Part shown: positions 32,327 to 41,419 of the stretch, piece by piece
Position numbering within the stretch: position 1 is the stretch's first letter
Layout: each line of letters opens with the position of its first letter
Origin: Nocardioides ginsengisegetis
GTDB lineage: Bacteria > Actinomycetota > Actinomycetes > Propionibacteriales > Nocardioidaceae
DNA length: 64,000 nucleotides
Reading direction: 5' to 3'
NCBI RefSeq assembly: GCF_014138045.1
Contig: NZ_JACGXA010000001.1
Span: 1,659,001 to 1,723,000 of the forward strand
The notes under the pieces: model-generated
Seen by the model: only the letters and a program-made list of their open reading frames with translations
Database searches by the model: none
What the model was told of the DNA's origin: nothing
Translations under genes and position numbers: made by a program

Positions 32327-33067
32327 ATGGCGACCCCCTCGAGAGCGACCGGATCGCGCACGGCGGATCGGGCCGTGGGCCTGGCGGATCCGTCCTGGGC
32401 CGGCCTGTACCGGCTGGGCGGCCTGTCGGCCGTGGTGTTCGTGCTCCTCGTCGTCATCCCGGTGACGCTCGTCTTCGCCGTGCCTGTTGCCCCGGTCGAC
32501 GGTCGGGCGTTGCTGCCGTACATCGCCGCCCACAAGACCGTCTACCTGATCGAGCTGGTCTGCTTCGTCGGGCTGAGCGTGCCCGCGCTCGTCGTGTTCG
32601 GTGCGGTCTCCGTCGCACTGAAGGACGCAAGCAGGAGCATGGCAGCCGTCGGGGGACTGCTCGGGGTTGCCTCCGAGGTCATCGCGCTGGCTCTGGGCAG
32701 CAGCCCCCAGTCCCTGCACGGCGGACTCGTGGTGCTCAGCAACTCCTACGCTGAAGCCCGGACGGACGCCGAGCGGGCCGGCATCGTCAGCGCTGCGGAC
32801 GCGCTGATCGCTGCCACCAACGCAGTGTCGTGGGCAGGGATCCTGACTGCAACCGGAATCCTTGTCCTGTCCCTGGCCATGAGGAAGGGCATCTTCGGGC
32901 AGGTGCTCCCCGTGATGGGAGTGCTCACCGGGGCTCTGGGGATCGTGAGCGAGGCCCTCCGCCCGATGATCGGACCGGCGTACCTGGTCCACGGCCTGCT
33001 GCTCCCAGCCTGGTTCGGCCTGGTCGGCTGGAACCTGCGACGCCTGGGCCGGCGAGGAGCGCCATGA
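32327..33067 (+). CDS. DUF4386-like membrane protein
   Basis: 246-aa protein with six predicted helices (e.g. GLSAVVFVLLVVIPVTLVFAV, TVYLIELVCFVGLSVPALVVFGAVS, WAGILTATGILVLSLAM). Family resembles DUF4386 integral membrane proteins of unknown function. ATG at 32327 after CTGGAG; the longer frame would extend through the tRNA fragment. Overlaps the SRPBCC gene by 4 bases (ATGA). First gene right of the island border. Confidence 0.7.
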   Translation: MATPSRATGSRTADRAVGLADPSWAGLYRLGGLSAVVFVLLVVIPVTLVFAVPVAPVDGRALLPYIAAHKTVYLIELVCFVGLSVPALVVFGAVSVALKDASRSMAAVGGLLGVASEVIALALGSSPQSLHGGLVVLSNSYAEARTDAERAGIVSAADALIAATNAVSWAGILTATGILVLSLAMRKGIFGQVLPVMGVLTGALGIVSEALRPMIGPAYLVHGLLLPAWFGLVGWNLRRLGRRGAP

Positions 33068-33573
33068 GCAGGATCCGCGGAACCCTGGACATCGCCCGCC
33101 CGGTCGAGGACGTCTTCGACTTCGTCGCGGACCAACGCAATGAACCGGCCTACAACCCCAGGATGACAGCGTCGACCATGCTCACCAACGACCCCATCGG
33201 AGTCGGCACCCGCTTCGCCGCGACCATGCTCAGCCGCGGCAAGCCGCTCCACGTGATGATCGAGGTCACCGGCTTCGACCGGCCGCGCCGGGTGGCCACG
33301 CGCAGCGTCATGGCCGGCGCCGTGGTCGAGGGCGAGGTGCGGCTCGAGCCCACCTTGGAGGGCACGCGGTTCTTCTGGGACTGGACGGTGACCCTCGGCG
33401 GACCCGGCCGCTTTGCCGGCCCAGCGATCGCACTAATCGGGAGACACCAGGAGAAGACCATCTGGACCGGCCTCAAGCACCACCTCGAGCAGGACGTCTC
33501 AGGGGAGGCCCAGGGCGAGAAGCGCGCCGATGCACAGCGCGACGAGCCCGAGCGTCACGGCGTAGACGGCTGA
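33064..33573 (+). CDS. SRPBCC (START-like) family protein
   Basis: 169-aa protein with the polyketide cyclase/SRPBCC fold: IRGTLDIARPVEDVFDFVADQRNEPAYNPRM, then strands with VGTRFAATML and a C-terminal helix. It should bind a hydrophobic ligand. Coupled to the upstream membrane protein (ATGA). Its last 75 bases overlap the end of the convergent Nramp gene; the charged tail (EAQGEKRADAQRDEPERHG) looks like read-through of that region, so an ancestral stop may have been lost. Confidence 0.78.
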   Translation: MSRIRGTLDIARPVEDVFDFVADQRNEPAYNPRMTASTMLTNDPIGVGTRFAATMLSRGKPLHVMIEVTGFDRPRRVATRSVMAGAVVEGEVRLEPTLEGTRFFWDWTVTLGGPGRFAGPAIALIGRHQEKTIWTGLKHHLEQDVSGEAQGEKRADAQRDEPERHGVDG

Positions 33574-34749
33574 CATGGAGCGGGTGGCGGCGTACTGCCC
33601 CATGAGGTCCCGGTCGCGCGCGATGCCGAACATGAAGCCGAGCAGCGGCAGCAGCAGCACGGCGTTGAGCACCTGCGAGAGCACCAGGATGCGGATCAGC
33701 GGGAGGCCCGGCGCGAGCACGACACCCGCGCCGACGGCGGCGGTCGCGAGGTAGGAGACGTAGAAGAGCGAGGCGTGCTCGAAGTCGTCATCGAGTGCGG
33801 CCTCGGCGCCTGCGAACTCGCAGATCGAGTACGCCGTCGACAGCGGCAGGATCGCGGCGGCGAGCAGGGCTGCGCCGACCAGGCCCAGGGCGAAGAGCGT
33901 GCTCGCGAGGGGCCCGGCGAGGGGCTCGAGCGCGCCGGCGGCGTCGGACGCCGACTCGATGGTGACGCCCTGGGCGTGCAACGTCGCGGCGGACGCGACG
34001 ACGACGAAGAACCCGATCACCCCCGTCAGGACGGCGCCCGTGATCACGTCGACGCGCTCGTAGCCCAGGTCGTCGGTCGTCAGCTTCTTGTCGACGGCAT
34101 AGGACTGGATGAAGCTCAGTCCCCACGGGGCCAGGGTCGTGCCCACGGTCGCGGTCACGATCAGGACCGCTCCGTGGCGCAGCGGCATCGTGGGCAGGAC
34201 GAGTCCGGTCGCGGCCTGCCCCCAGTCGGGATGCGCGAGGAACCCCGCGGCGACGTACGCGACGAACACCGTGGCCAGGCCCATCAGCAAGTGCTCGACG
34301 CGGTGGAAGCGGCCCCGCAGGACCAGCGTCGAGACCACGACCGCCGAGATCGGCACGGAGACCGCGGGCGGGACGTGGAAGAGCCCGAAGCCGGCGGCGA
34401 TGCCGGCGAACTCCGCGCAGGTGGTGCCGACGTTGGCCAGGACGAGGACGACGAGGGCGAGGGCGCTGGCGCGCACGCCGTACCGCTGCCGGATCAGGCC
34501 GATCAGCCCTTGGCCGGTCACGACGCCCATGCGCGCACCGAGGCTGTGGAAGACCACGAGGGCGACGGTCGAGAGCAGCAACACCCACAGCAGCTGGTAG
34601 CCGTAGCTCGCGCCGAGGACGGAGTACGTCGTGATGCCGGCCGGGTCGTCGTCGGACAGCCCCGCGAGCAACCCGGGGCCGAGCACCGCGACCAGGGTCG
34701 CCACCCGCACGCGACGCGCCGTCACGGTGGGCGGACCGGCGGTGGACAT
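33499..34749 (-). CDS. Nramp-family divalent metal/Mg transporter
   Basis: 416-aa membrane protein with eleven helices. TM1 carries SDDDPAGITTY where metal-selective Nramp proteins have DPGN, and TM6 reads ILPLSTAYSICEFAG. This altered TM1 motif is typical of Nramp-related magnesium or other non-Mn transporters. The start overlaps the stop of the MgtE_N/PRC-barrel gene by one base (TGATG), a pairing that supports Mg2+ transport or sensing. Confidence 0.85.
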   Translation of the reverse strand: MSTAGPPTVTARRVRVATLVAVLGPGLLAGLSDDDPAGITTYSVLGASYGYQLLWVLLLSTVALVVFHSLGARMGVVTGQGLIGLIRQRYGVRASALALVVLVLANVGTTCAEFAGIAAGFGLFHVPPAVSVPISAVVVSTLVLRGRFHRVEHLLMGLATVFVAYVAAGFLAHPDWGQAATGLVLPTMPLRHGAVLIVTATVGTTLAPWGLSFIQSYAVDKKLTTDDLGYERVDVITGAVLTGVIGFFVVVASAATLHAQGVTIESASDAAGALEPLAGPLASTLFALGLVGAALLAAAILPLSTAYSICEFAGAEAALDDDFEHASLFYVSYLATAAVGAGVVLAPGLPLIRILVLSQVLNAVLLLPLLGFMFGIARDRDLMGQYAATRSMSAVYAVTLGLVALCIGALLALGLP

Positions 34750-35519
34750 CAGTCCCTGCCGACCCGGAGCGGCCGGTTGTGCCGCCAGCCCCGGTGACGG
34801 AGGAAACGGCGTCGCGGGGAGGGCGTGGACAGCGGATGGAGTGCCGGCTCGAGTCGTCCCCGGACGTCCGGGTGGGTCATCGAGACCGCCTCGGCCGCCC
34901 GGGTCCGCCCCACCGTCCGGATGACGTCGTGGGCGTCCTCGAGGTTGAGCCGGGTGATCAGCTGGGCCAGTCCGTGGGCATCGAGCCGGTGGACCGCGGC
35001 CGTGCTCGTCGCGAGCTGGATGTCGTGGCCACGGGTCGAGGTCAGGTGCAGGTCGCCCCAGTCGACGGCGTCCTCCGGCAGGTGCTCGGCCAGCCGCCCC
35101 AGCCCCAGTCGCCTGACCACGGCACGCAGGCTCACGTCGACGGCGACCAGCTCGAGCCGGCCATCCGGCGTGCGGTTGAGCAGGACGTCGGAGACCCGTG
35201 TCATGCGGTGGTTCCGGACGTCGAAGATCTGGGTGTCGAGCACGTCGCGGTGCAGGAGCAGCTCGTCGGTCTCGAGGTCGGAGTCGCCGCCGAAGGGCGT
35301 GACCTTCGGGGGCAGGTCGACGGTGACGGCGTCCGGCTCGAAGGCGGCGACGGCAGCCCAGGGGAGCAGCAGTGGTTGCCGGTCGGCGGTGGACACGACG
35401 AGCCGGTCGACCGTGGGGTGGTCGGTGCCGATCCGCATGGTGAGGTCCCGCAGTCGCCCGACCTGGCTGCCGTCGGCGGACCGGACGCGCTTGCCGGTCT
35501 CACGCGACAGCACCAACAT
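34749..35519 (-). CDS. PRC-barrel / MgtE N-domain protein
   Basis: 256-aa soluble protein. The N-terminal part (MLVLSRETGKRVRSADGSQVGRL) is a PRC-barrel, repeated near residues 85-130 (DVLDTQIFDVRNHRMTRVSDVLLN). The C-terminal part (AHGLAQLITRLNLEDAHDVIRTVGRTRAAEAVSMTHPDVRGRLEPAL) matches the MgtE intracellular N domain, a Mg2+ sensor. Partner of the Nramp gene. The start ATG has no clear RBS and is 38 bases from the divergent dehydrogenase start, so a leaderless transcript is plausible. Confidence 0.78.
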   Translation of the reverse strand: MLVLSRETGKRVRSADGSQVGRLRDLTMRIGTDHPTVDRLVVSTADRQPLLLPWAAVAAFEPDAVTVDLPPKVTPFGGDSDLETDELLLHRDVLDTQIFDVRNHRMTRVSDVLLNRTPDGRLELVAVDVSLRAVVRRLGLGRLAEHLPEDAVDWGDLHLTSTRGHDIQLATSTAAVHRLDAHGLAQLITRLNLEDAHDVIRTVGRTRAAEAVSMTHPDVRGRLEPALHPLSTPSPRRRFLRHRGWRHNRPLRVGRD

Positions 35520-35556
35520 GGGCTGAGTGTAGGGCGACGGCGGAGGGGTGGTGCGG

Positions 35557-36570
35557 ATGCGAGCCTGGGCGGTGAGCGGGCGTCCGGGGGGACGTGACCG
35601 CGTCGTCCGCGTGGACCGTGCGATGCCGGAGCCGGGGCCCGGCGAGGTGCTCGTCCGGGTCCTCGCGTGCGGTGTCTGCCGGACCGACCTCCACCTGTCC
35701 GACCTCGACCTGGCGCCACGGCGGCCGGAGGTCGTCCCGGGCCATGAGGTCGTGGGGGAGGTGGTGACGTCCGGCCCCGGTGCGGACCGGTTCGTGCACG
35801 GCGCCCGCGTCGGCATCGCCTGGCTGCGCTGGACCTGCGGCTCCTGCGGTCCGTGCCGGGGCGGTCGGGAGAACCTCTGCCGGCGCTCGCAGTACACCGG
35901 GTGGGACGCGGACGGCGGCTTCGCCGAGTACGCCGTGGTGCACGAGGCGTTCGCCTACACCCTGCCCAGCGGCGCCGACCCGGTGGCGGTGGCTCCACTG
36001 CTCTGCTCGGGCATCATCGGCTATCGGGCGCTCAAGCGATCGAACCTGCCTCCGGGCGGCCGCCTGGGCATCTACGGCTTCGGAGCCAGCGCCCACCTCA
36101 CGGCGCAGGTCGCGCTCGCCCAGGGGCACGAGGTGCACGTCCTCACGCGCAACGCCGACGCCCGCGCCCTGGCCATCGACCTCGGTGCCACCTCGGTCGG
36201 TGCCGAGGACGACCTCCCGCCCGTGCCGCTGGACGCCGCCATCCTCTTCGCGCCCGCGGGCAACCTGGTGCCGGTGGCGCTCGCCGGTCTCGACCAGGGC
36301 GGCACCCTCGCCGTGGCGGGGATCCACCTCAGTGACATCCCGCCGCTGGACTACCAGCGGCACCTGTTCCGGGAGCGCACCCTGACCAGCGTGACGGCCA
36401 ACACCCGTGCGGACGGCGAGGAGCTCTTCCGCATCGCGGCGGCCCTGCGCATCGACCCGCGGACCACGACGTACGCCTTCGACGACGTCGACACGGCGCT
36501 CGAGGACGTGTGGCGCGGTTCCGTCTCCGGCGCGGCCGTGGTCCGGATCCACGAAGGCGGCGGGGGCTGA
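35557..36570 (+). CDS. Zinc-dependent alcohol dehydrogenase
   Basis: 337-aa medium-chain dehydrogenase. Catalytic zinc: [10 protein letters not shown] and GHEVVGEV; structural zinc cysteines [18 protein letters not shown] fold [10 protein letters not shown]. It resembles AdhA-type enzymes oxidising primary alcohols or reducing aldehydes. GGAGGGG suits the ATG at 35557; GTG at 35548 is too close to it. Divergent from the MgtE_N gene. Confidence 0.9.
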   Translation: MRAWAVSGRPGGRDRVVRVDRAMPEPGPGEVLVRVLACGVCRTDLHLSDLDLAPRRPEVVPGHEVVGEVVTSGPGADRFVHGARVGIAWLRWTCGSCGPCRGGRENLCRRSQYTGWDADGGFAEYAVVHEAFAYTLPSGADPVAVAPLLCSGIIGYRALKRSNLPPGGRLGIYGFGASAHLTAQVALAQGHEVHVLTRNADARALAIDLGATSVGAEDDLPPVPLDAAILFAPAGNLVPVALAGLDQGGTLAVAGIHLSDIPPLDYQRHLFRERTLTSVTANTRADGEELFRIAAALRIDPRTTTYAFDDVDTALEDVWRGSVSGAAVVRIHEGGGG

Positions 36571-36635
36571 CCGGCCCTCGCGCCGATGACCATCGACACT
36601 GGGCGCGACCGGGCGTGGAGCGGTTGCGTGGGGTC

Positions 36636-36860
36636 ATGGACACGACCGAGGAACGACGCCTGATCGGTCATGTCGAGCACCGGTTGACGACGCAGTTCCC
36701 GCACGTCCCGGCGTCGGAGATCCGGCTCCTGGTCGCCGGGCTGCTCCAAAGGTACGACGGCAGCCGGGTCCGCGACTTCGTCCCGTTGCTCGTCGAGCGC
36801 GAGGCCCGCGACCTGCTGTCCGACCCCGCGTCCGGCGAGGCCCGCACCGACGTCGGCTGA
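36636..36860 (+). CDS. Small three-helix protein (DUF3562-like)
   Basis: 74-aa protein, EERRLIGHVEHRLTTQFPHVPASEIRLLVAGLLQRYDGSRVRDFVPLLVEREARDLL. Same plan as DUF3562/three-helix bundle proteins found in stress clusters. Starts 66 bases after the dehydrogenase, no strong RBS. Function unknown. Confidence 0.6.
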   Translation: MDTTEERRLIGHVEHRLTTQFPHVPASEIRLLVAGLLQRYDGSRVRDFVPLLVEREARDLLSDPASGEARTDVG

Positions 36861-36870
36861 GGGTGCGGCC

Positions 36871-37815
36871 TCAGCGCCCGCCACGACCGCTGGGGGACCG
36901 ACCACGCCGGGCGGCCCAGAGCGTCACGGCCACGAGGACGATGCCGACGGCAAGCAGGGCCACCGGAACTGCGGCGGTGTCCGGGAACCACGCGTCGATG
37001 GCGCGGGGCAGGATGCGGAGGGTGCCCACGGCGCCGATGGCCAGCAGCACCAGGTCACGGATGAGCACGGCGGCCAGGAGGACGGCGCCCACGGTGGCGA
37101 GCGCGAGCACGATGCCAGCGTCGGTGGACATCGTGAGCATGGAGCCGACGATCAAGCCGACGGCGGCGACACCCAGCGAGAGGCGGCGCCGTCCGATCAG
37201 GCCACGCTGGGCCAGCGCTGCCCACGCGGCGGCGACGGCCCACACGCCGAGACCGGGCCGTGCCGGGCCTGAGAAGAGATCCGCGATGGTGACACCCGCC
37301 GTCGCCATGGCGCCGACCATGAGCACCAGCTGCTGGACGGCCGCCCGGTGAGCGACCCACAGGACGGCGGCGAGCACCGTGGCTCCGGACGTGGTGAGCA
37401 CGCCCACGTGATCCCCGGCGAGGTCGAGCAGATCGCTCCCGAGGATGGACAGGGACCCCGCGAACGCCACGGTCGCCGCCAGCCACAGGACGGACCGGAG
37501 ACGGGAGCCGACGTCGCCGTTGGGGACGACGGATCCGCCCAGCAGCAGGACCGCGGCGGCGACGCCCACGAGGGCGAGCCGGGTCCCGGGCGTGAGGTCG
37601 CCCCAGAAGCGGGAGGCGAGCAGCAGCGCGGCGATGGCCACGATGACGCCGCCGAGGTAGCCGAGCGCCTCGAGGGCCGGCCCCGGAGAGGCTGTCCCCA
37701 CAGCGCGGGAGTCCACTCCCTGACGTGCGCGGATGCTGTCGGCCTGGTCGGCGGTGATGATGCCCTCGGCGACCCACGCCTGCAGCAGGGGGTCGGGGAC
37801 CAGCGCGCGGGACAT
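36871..37815 (-). CDS. DUF2157-like multi-helix membrane protein
   Basis: 314-aa protein. A short soluble N-terminus (LQAWVAEGIITADQADSIRARQ) is followed by about ten hydrophobic helices, the DUF2157 layout. ATG at 37815 after GGAAGGAG. A GGGCC-GAAC-GTCAC box lies 49 bases upstream. Function unknown. Confidence 0.72.
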   Translation of the reverse strand: MSRALVPDPLLQAWVAEGIITADQADSIRARQGVDSRAVGTASPGPALEALGYLGGVIVAIAALLLASRFWGDLTPGTRLALVGVAAAVLLLGGSVVPNGDVGSRLRSVLWLAATVAFAGSLSILGSDLLDLAGDHVGVLTTSGATVLAAVLWVAHRAAVQQLVLMVGAMATAGVTIADLFSGPARPGLGVWAVAAAWAALAQRGLIGRRRLSLGVAAVGLIVGSMLTMSTDAGIVLALATVGAVLLAAVLIRDLVLLAIGAVGTLRILPRAIDAWFPDTAAVPVALLAVGIVLVAVTLWAARRGRSPSGRGGR

Positions 37816-37863
37816 GACGGCTCCTTCCGCCTCCAGTCTCCGACCCGGCCGGCGCGGCTCGTA

Positions 37864-37877
37864 GGGCCGAACGTCAC
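37864..37877. promoter_or_regulatory. GGGCCGAACGTCAC box upstream of the DUF2157-like gene
   Basis: Matches the complement of the nitroreductase-promoter site (GGGCC-GAAG-GTCCC type) at about 12 of 14 positions, 49 bases before the ATG and overlapping the end of the small membrane gene. Candidate member of the local regulon. Confidence 0.3.
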
Positions 37878-38059
37878 GCCGCCAGTGCGCTGAAGGCCTG
37901 GTAGACGAGGTACGCCGGCCAGAGGATCCCCTCGATGACGGCCCAGACGTGCCACCAGAAGCCATCGGCCTGCTGCCAGAACCAGACCCAGGCACCCAGG
38001 ATGCCGATCCCGTAGATCGCGCCGCCTCCGGCTGCGGTCCCGGAGCCCCGGTCAGCCAT
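37874..38059 (-). CDS. Small two-helix membrane protein (61 aa)
   Basis: GGAIYGIGILGAWVWFWQQ and VWAVIEGILWPAYLVYQAFSALAA are two helices rich in Trp/aromatic residues. The ATG at 38059 overlaps the end of the nitroreductase gene by 8 bases, so it is coupled. Such proteins are common in actinobacterial dormancy/stress clusters; function unknown. Confidence 0.65.
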   Translation of the reverse strand: MADRGSGTAAGGGAIYGIGILGAWVWFWQQADGFWWHVWAVIEGILWPAYLVYQAFSALAA

Positions 38060-39023
38060 GGTCGAGGACCTCCTCCAGCGGACGTCGCGGCGTCAGGGGC
38101 ACCGGCTCGTTCGTGGGTGTCGGCCACCCGACCCTGAGCAGGAGCTGCGGGCAGGAGTCGTCCTCGAGGACGTGGTGGGCCAGGTCGGCCCGGGTGCGCG
38201 CGACCTCGATCGGCTGGCTGAACGGGACGACCGACAGGCCGACGACCGTGCAGGCCAGCCAGATCGCGTCCAGGGCCTCGCCGACGCGCAGCCACGACAG
38301 CCGGTCATCGGACGCGGTCGAGAGGACCAGCCAGGCGGGGGCCGGGTCCGCGCGCTCGACGTACGGATCGGACAGGGAGCCGGGCGGGAAGCGGGTCGCC
38401 TCGCCCGCGGCGGCCGCAGCCGCGGTGAGCAGGTTGCTGACGGGGATCCCCTCCCGGTCGAAGAACGGGTGGACCCAGGACAGGAGCTCGTCCCGGCGGG
38501 CGCCGTCGGCGTCCTGCACCTCCATCGCCTGGCGCAGCAGGCGGGGGACCAGGCCAGTCGTCCCGCCGGGCGCCGCGGTGACCACGACGCCGAAGCGCGC
38601 CGCGATCCCGGCCAGCTCGTCGAGCCGGGCCGGGGGGACCGCCCAGGAGGAGACCTGACGACGGTCGGTGCGACGGTCCTCGAGGGCCTGGAGCAGCTGC
38701 AGGTCCCGTAGGTCCGGGGGGCGCGTCGCGAAGGTGACCGTGGCCAGGTGCTGGGGTCGTGCCGGCTCGGGGAGCCGCGCGACCGCAGCGGCCCAGCCGT
38801 GCCCGGCCGCAGCGACGACGAGCTGGTGGAGGGCGGCACCGCAGCTGACGGCCAGGTCCCGTCCGTCGGGGTCCGTGCGGGCCAGCTGCCGGTCCGGGGC
38901 GACGTGGAGGCGGAGGTCCTGGTCGGTCGCCTCCCACTGCCACGGCTGGGTGTTGTGCACCGACGGCGCTCGGCACGCCAGCCGGACCAGCTCTCGCACG
39001 GTGGCGGCATCGGGGAAGGTCAT
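38052..39023 (-). CDS. Acg-type nitroreductase-fold protein
   Basis: 323-aa protein of the Acg family: RLACRAPSVHNTQPWQWEATDQDLRLHVAPDRQL is diagnostic, with a second nitroreductase-like half (DDRLSWLRVGEALDAIWLACTVVGLSVVPFSQPIE). Mycobacterial Acg is strongly DosR-induced and has an FMN-binding fold without clear catalytic activity. A GGGACC-TTC-GGGCCC site is 58 bases upstream. Confidence 0.85.
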   Translation of the reverse strand: MTFPDAATVRELVRLACRAPSVHNTQPWQWEATDQDLRLHVAPDRQLARTDPDGRDLAVSCGAALHQLVVAAAGHGWAAAVARLPEPARPQHLATVTFATRPPDLRDLQLLQALEDRRTDRRQVSSWAVPPARLDELAGIAARFGVVVTAAPGGTTGLVPRLLRQAMEVQDADGARRDELLSWVHPFFDREGIPVSNLLTAAAAAAGEATRFPPGSLSDPYVERADPAPAWLVLSTASDDRLSWLRVGEALDAIWLACTVVGLSVVPFSQPIEVARTRADLAHHVLEDDSCPQLLLRVGWPTPTNEPVPLTPRRPLEEVLDHG

Positions 39024-39080
39024 GGCTCATCGGAGCACGCCGCGCGGCGGGGGAGACAGGGCCCTTCCGCCGCGGCAGAC

Positions 39081-39095
39081 GGGACCTTCGGGCCC
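39081..39095. promoter_or_regulatory. GGGACCTTCGGGCCC box upstream of the Acg-type gene
   Basis: An inverted repeat (GGGACC...GGGCCC, one mismatch) 58 bases before the ATG of a gene whose mycobacterial relatives are DosR targets. The spacing differs by one base from the classical DosR box, so the match is suggestive only. Confidence 0.45.
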
Positions 39096-39114
39096 CACTG
39101 TGGCTGCCCCTGGA

Positions 39115-39780
39115 TCATCGGAGCGAGAACGGCGGATAGCGGTCGGTGACGAGGAGGATGGCGTAGGCCTCGACACGCAGCCACCAACGACCGACCCCGA
39201 CCACGAAGTCGAACAGCCCGCGCGGATAGCGGCCGGTGACGAGGATCGCGAACCACGCGACCACCACCGCGAGGAACGCGCCCACGGTCAGGAACGCCAG
39301 CACCACGAAGTGCGGGATCGCGAGCAGCCACTTCACCAGGGGCAGCCAGCGGTTGAGGTCCCGCTCGACGTCCGGGTAGTCGATCTCCAGGTGGACCTGC
39401 TGCTCCTCGACGGTCGACGGGTAGTCGTCGGTGACCAGCACGGCGTAGGCGCAGACCCGGGCGCCGAAACGCGTGAGCTCGCGGGCGAAGTCGAACCACC
39501 AGCGTGGGTAGCGGCGACGGAACAGGATCATGAGCACCGTGGCCAGGAAGAGACCGCTGACGATCCCGCCGCTCGTGGTGCTCACGGCCTCCCCGCTCTG
39601 GTCGTAGACCGTCCGGGTCTCCCCGGCCGTGAGCACCCCGTAGACGACGGCGATGGGGATGATGAGCACGATCCGGAACAGCGTCTTCACCCGGTCGTGC
39701 GCGTCGGAGTAGTCGACGTCGAGCCTGGCGGGGTACGCCGTCGGAGCCGGGGGTGTCGGGGGTGTCGTCGGGTCGGACAT
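39115..39780 (-). CDS. DUF4389 membrane protein (two repeats)
   Basis: 221-aa protein with two similar halves: LFRIVLIIPIAVVYGVL ... RRRYPRWWFDFARELTRFGARVCAYAVLVTDDYP, and LVKWLLAIPHFVVLAFL ... TGRYPRGLFDFVVGVGRWWLRVEAYAILLVTDRYPPF. This is the duplicated DUF4389 pattern. Function unknown. It starts 17 bases after the ABC permease gene and probably belongs to that operon. Confidence 0.82.
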   Translation of the reverse strand: MSDPTTPPTPPAPTAYPARLDVDYSDAHDRVKTLFRIVLIIPIAVVYGVLTAGETRTVYDQSGEAVSTTSGGIVSGLFLATVLMILFRRRYPRWWFDFARELTRFGARVCAYAVLVTDDYPSTVEEQQVHLEIDYPDVERDLNRWLPLVKWLLAIPHFVVLAFLTVGAFLAVVVAWFAILVTGRYPRGLFDFVVGVGRWWLRVEAYAILLVTDRYPPFSLR

Positions 39781-39796
39781 GGGGAACTCCTGTCGG

Positions 39797-41419
39797 TCAG
39801 GCAGGCAGCAGCAGGCTGCGCCGGCGGACGGCAGCGGTCCCGATCACGCCGAGCGTGAGGCACGTGCCAGTGAGGACGAGCAGTGGCAGAGCCGACGCAC
39901 CCGTGGCGGGCACGGACGGCACGTGGGTGAACGGCGAGACGTCCATGACCCGCTCCGGCAGACCCAGGGCCGGGCCGAACATCGGTCCGAGCAGCAGGGC
40001 CGCGATGACGATCGCCCAGGCCAGGGGCGAGGCCAACCGCGGCAGCAGCCCGATCGCCGCGAGCGCGCAGGCCCCCACGACGAGGATCGCCGGGAGCTGC
40101 ACGAGTCCCGCGGCGACGGTCTTGCCCAGCTGGGTGGGGGTGTCGCCGAGTGCCTGCCCTGCTCCGATCCCCATGCCGGCGGAGTAGAGCAGCATCAGGA
40201 CGATCCCGCCGCCGACCGAGTTGAGCAGGTGGCCCAGCACCCACCGTGGCCGGCTGACGCCCGAGGCCAGCAGTGACTCCAGGGTGCCCGCGGCCTCGTC
40301 GGCCCGCATCCGCAGCACCATCTGGACGACGTAGATCGCCACGATCATCGCCCCCATCGCCGCCATCGACGCGTCGTACGCCTCGAGGATCTGGTCGGCC
40401 CCGCCGAAGCGTTCGTAGAAGTCCCGGGCCTGGCCGGTGACGTCCTGGATCTGCGCCGACATGGCGCCGAAGATCAGCCCGAACGCGAGCATGCCGACCG
40501 CCCAGCCGAGCAGCGCGCCACGCTGCAGGCGGAAGTCGAGCCCGGCGGGGCTGAGCAGCCCGGCCGCCGCGTGCGCGTGGCCTCGGCGTTGGGGCCACAA
40601 ACCCGCCCCGACATCACGACGTACGACGAGCGAGCCGGCGATGCCGAGCAGGGAGCCGACCAGGGCGACGAAGATGGCCAGCGGCCACACGTGGTCGCCC
40701 CCGAACGGCCGCATCTGCTGGGCCCACCCGAGGGGGGAGAGCCAGGCCGGCCAGGCGCTGTTGACCCGTGTCCCTTCGAGGTCGGCCGTGCCGAGCATGT
40801 TGCCGATCCCGCTGAGCAGGAACGCCCCGGCGAGAACGGCACTGGCGAACCCGGTGGCCGCCCGGGACGTCGAGGCGAGCTGCACCGTCACCGCGGCCAC
40901 GGCCGCGAAGGTCAGACCGACAGCCGCCACCCCGGCTCCGGCCGTGAACGCACCCGCGACCGGCTGGCCGTTGACCACCATCGCCAGCCCGAGCAGGCCC
41001 GCCATCACGGTGTCGGCGACCGCAACGACGATGACGGCCGCGGCGAGGTCGGCGTAGCGGCCCACGACCGTGGACCCGACCACCTCCGCCCGGCCGAGCT
41101 CCTCGCTCTGGCGGGTGTGCCGCACCACCGCGAAGACGTTCATCAGTGCCGCCATGACCATGAGCCAGACGTAGTCGCGCACCATCACCGCGCCACCCAC
41201 GCTCGGGCCGGAGGTGAGGCCGAGCAGGCGCAGTCCCACGTTGCTGGTGGGCAGCTGGGCTTCCCGCACGACGTCCGCGTGGGTCACCAGGGAACGCACG
41301 AACATGGCCGTGGTCGCGGTCAGGAAGGCCGTCAGCCCGAGGACCCAGATCGACAGCGTGACCCGGTCCCGGCGAGCCGCGAGCCGGGTCAGCCGGATCG
41401 TCCCCGACAGGGCGTTCAT
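39797..41419 (-). CDS. ABC-2-type exporter permease
   Basis: 540-aa membrane protein made of two six-helix halves, the large permease type that pairs with a DrrA/tetronasin-like ATPase. ATG at 41419 overlaps the ATPase stop by 4 bases (ATGA). Exports a lipophilic compound or lipid (inference). Part of the operon ATPase-permease-DUF4389. Confidence 0.85.
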   Translation of the reverse strand: MNALSGTIRLTRLAARRDRVTLSIWVLGLTAFLTATTAMFVRSLVTHADVVREAQLPTSNVGLRLLGLTSGPSVGGAVMVRDYVWLMVMAALMNVFAVVRHTRQSEELGRAEVVGSTVVGRYADLAAAVIVVAVADTVMAGLLGLAMVVNGQPVAGAFTAGAGVAAVGLTFAAVAAVTVQLASTSRAATGFASAVLAGAFLLSGIGNMLGTADLEGTRVNSAWPAWLSPLGWAQQMRPFGGDHVWPLAIFVALVGSLLGIAGSLVVRRDVGAGLWPQRRGHAHAAAGLLSPAGLDFRLQRGALLGWAVGMLAFGLIFGAMSAQIQDVTGQARDFYERFGGADQILEAYDASMAAMGAMIVAIYVVQMVLRMRADEAAGTLESLLASGVSRPRWVLGHLLNSVGGGIVLMLLYSAGMGIGAGQALGDTPTQLGKTVAAGLVQLPAILVVGACALAAIGLLPRLASPLAWAIVIAALLLGPMFGPALGLPERVMDVSPFTHVPSVPATGASALPLLVLTGTCLTLGVIGTAAVRRRSLLLPA

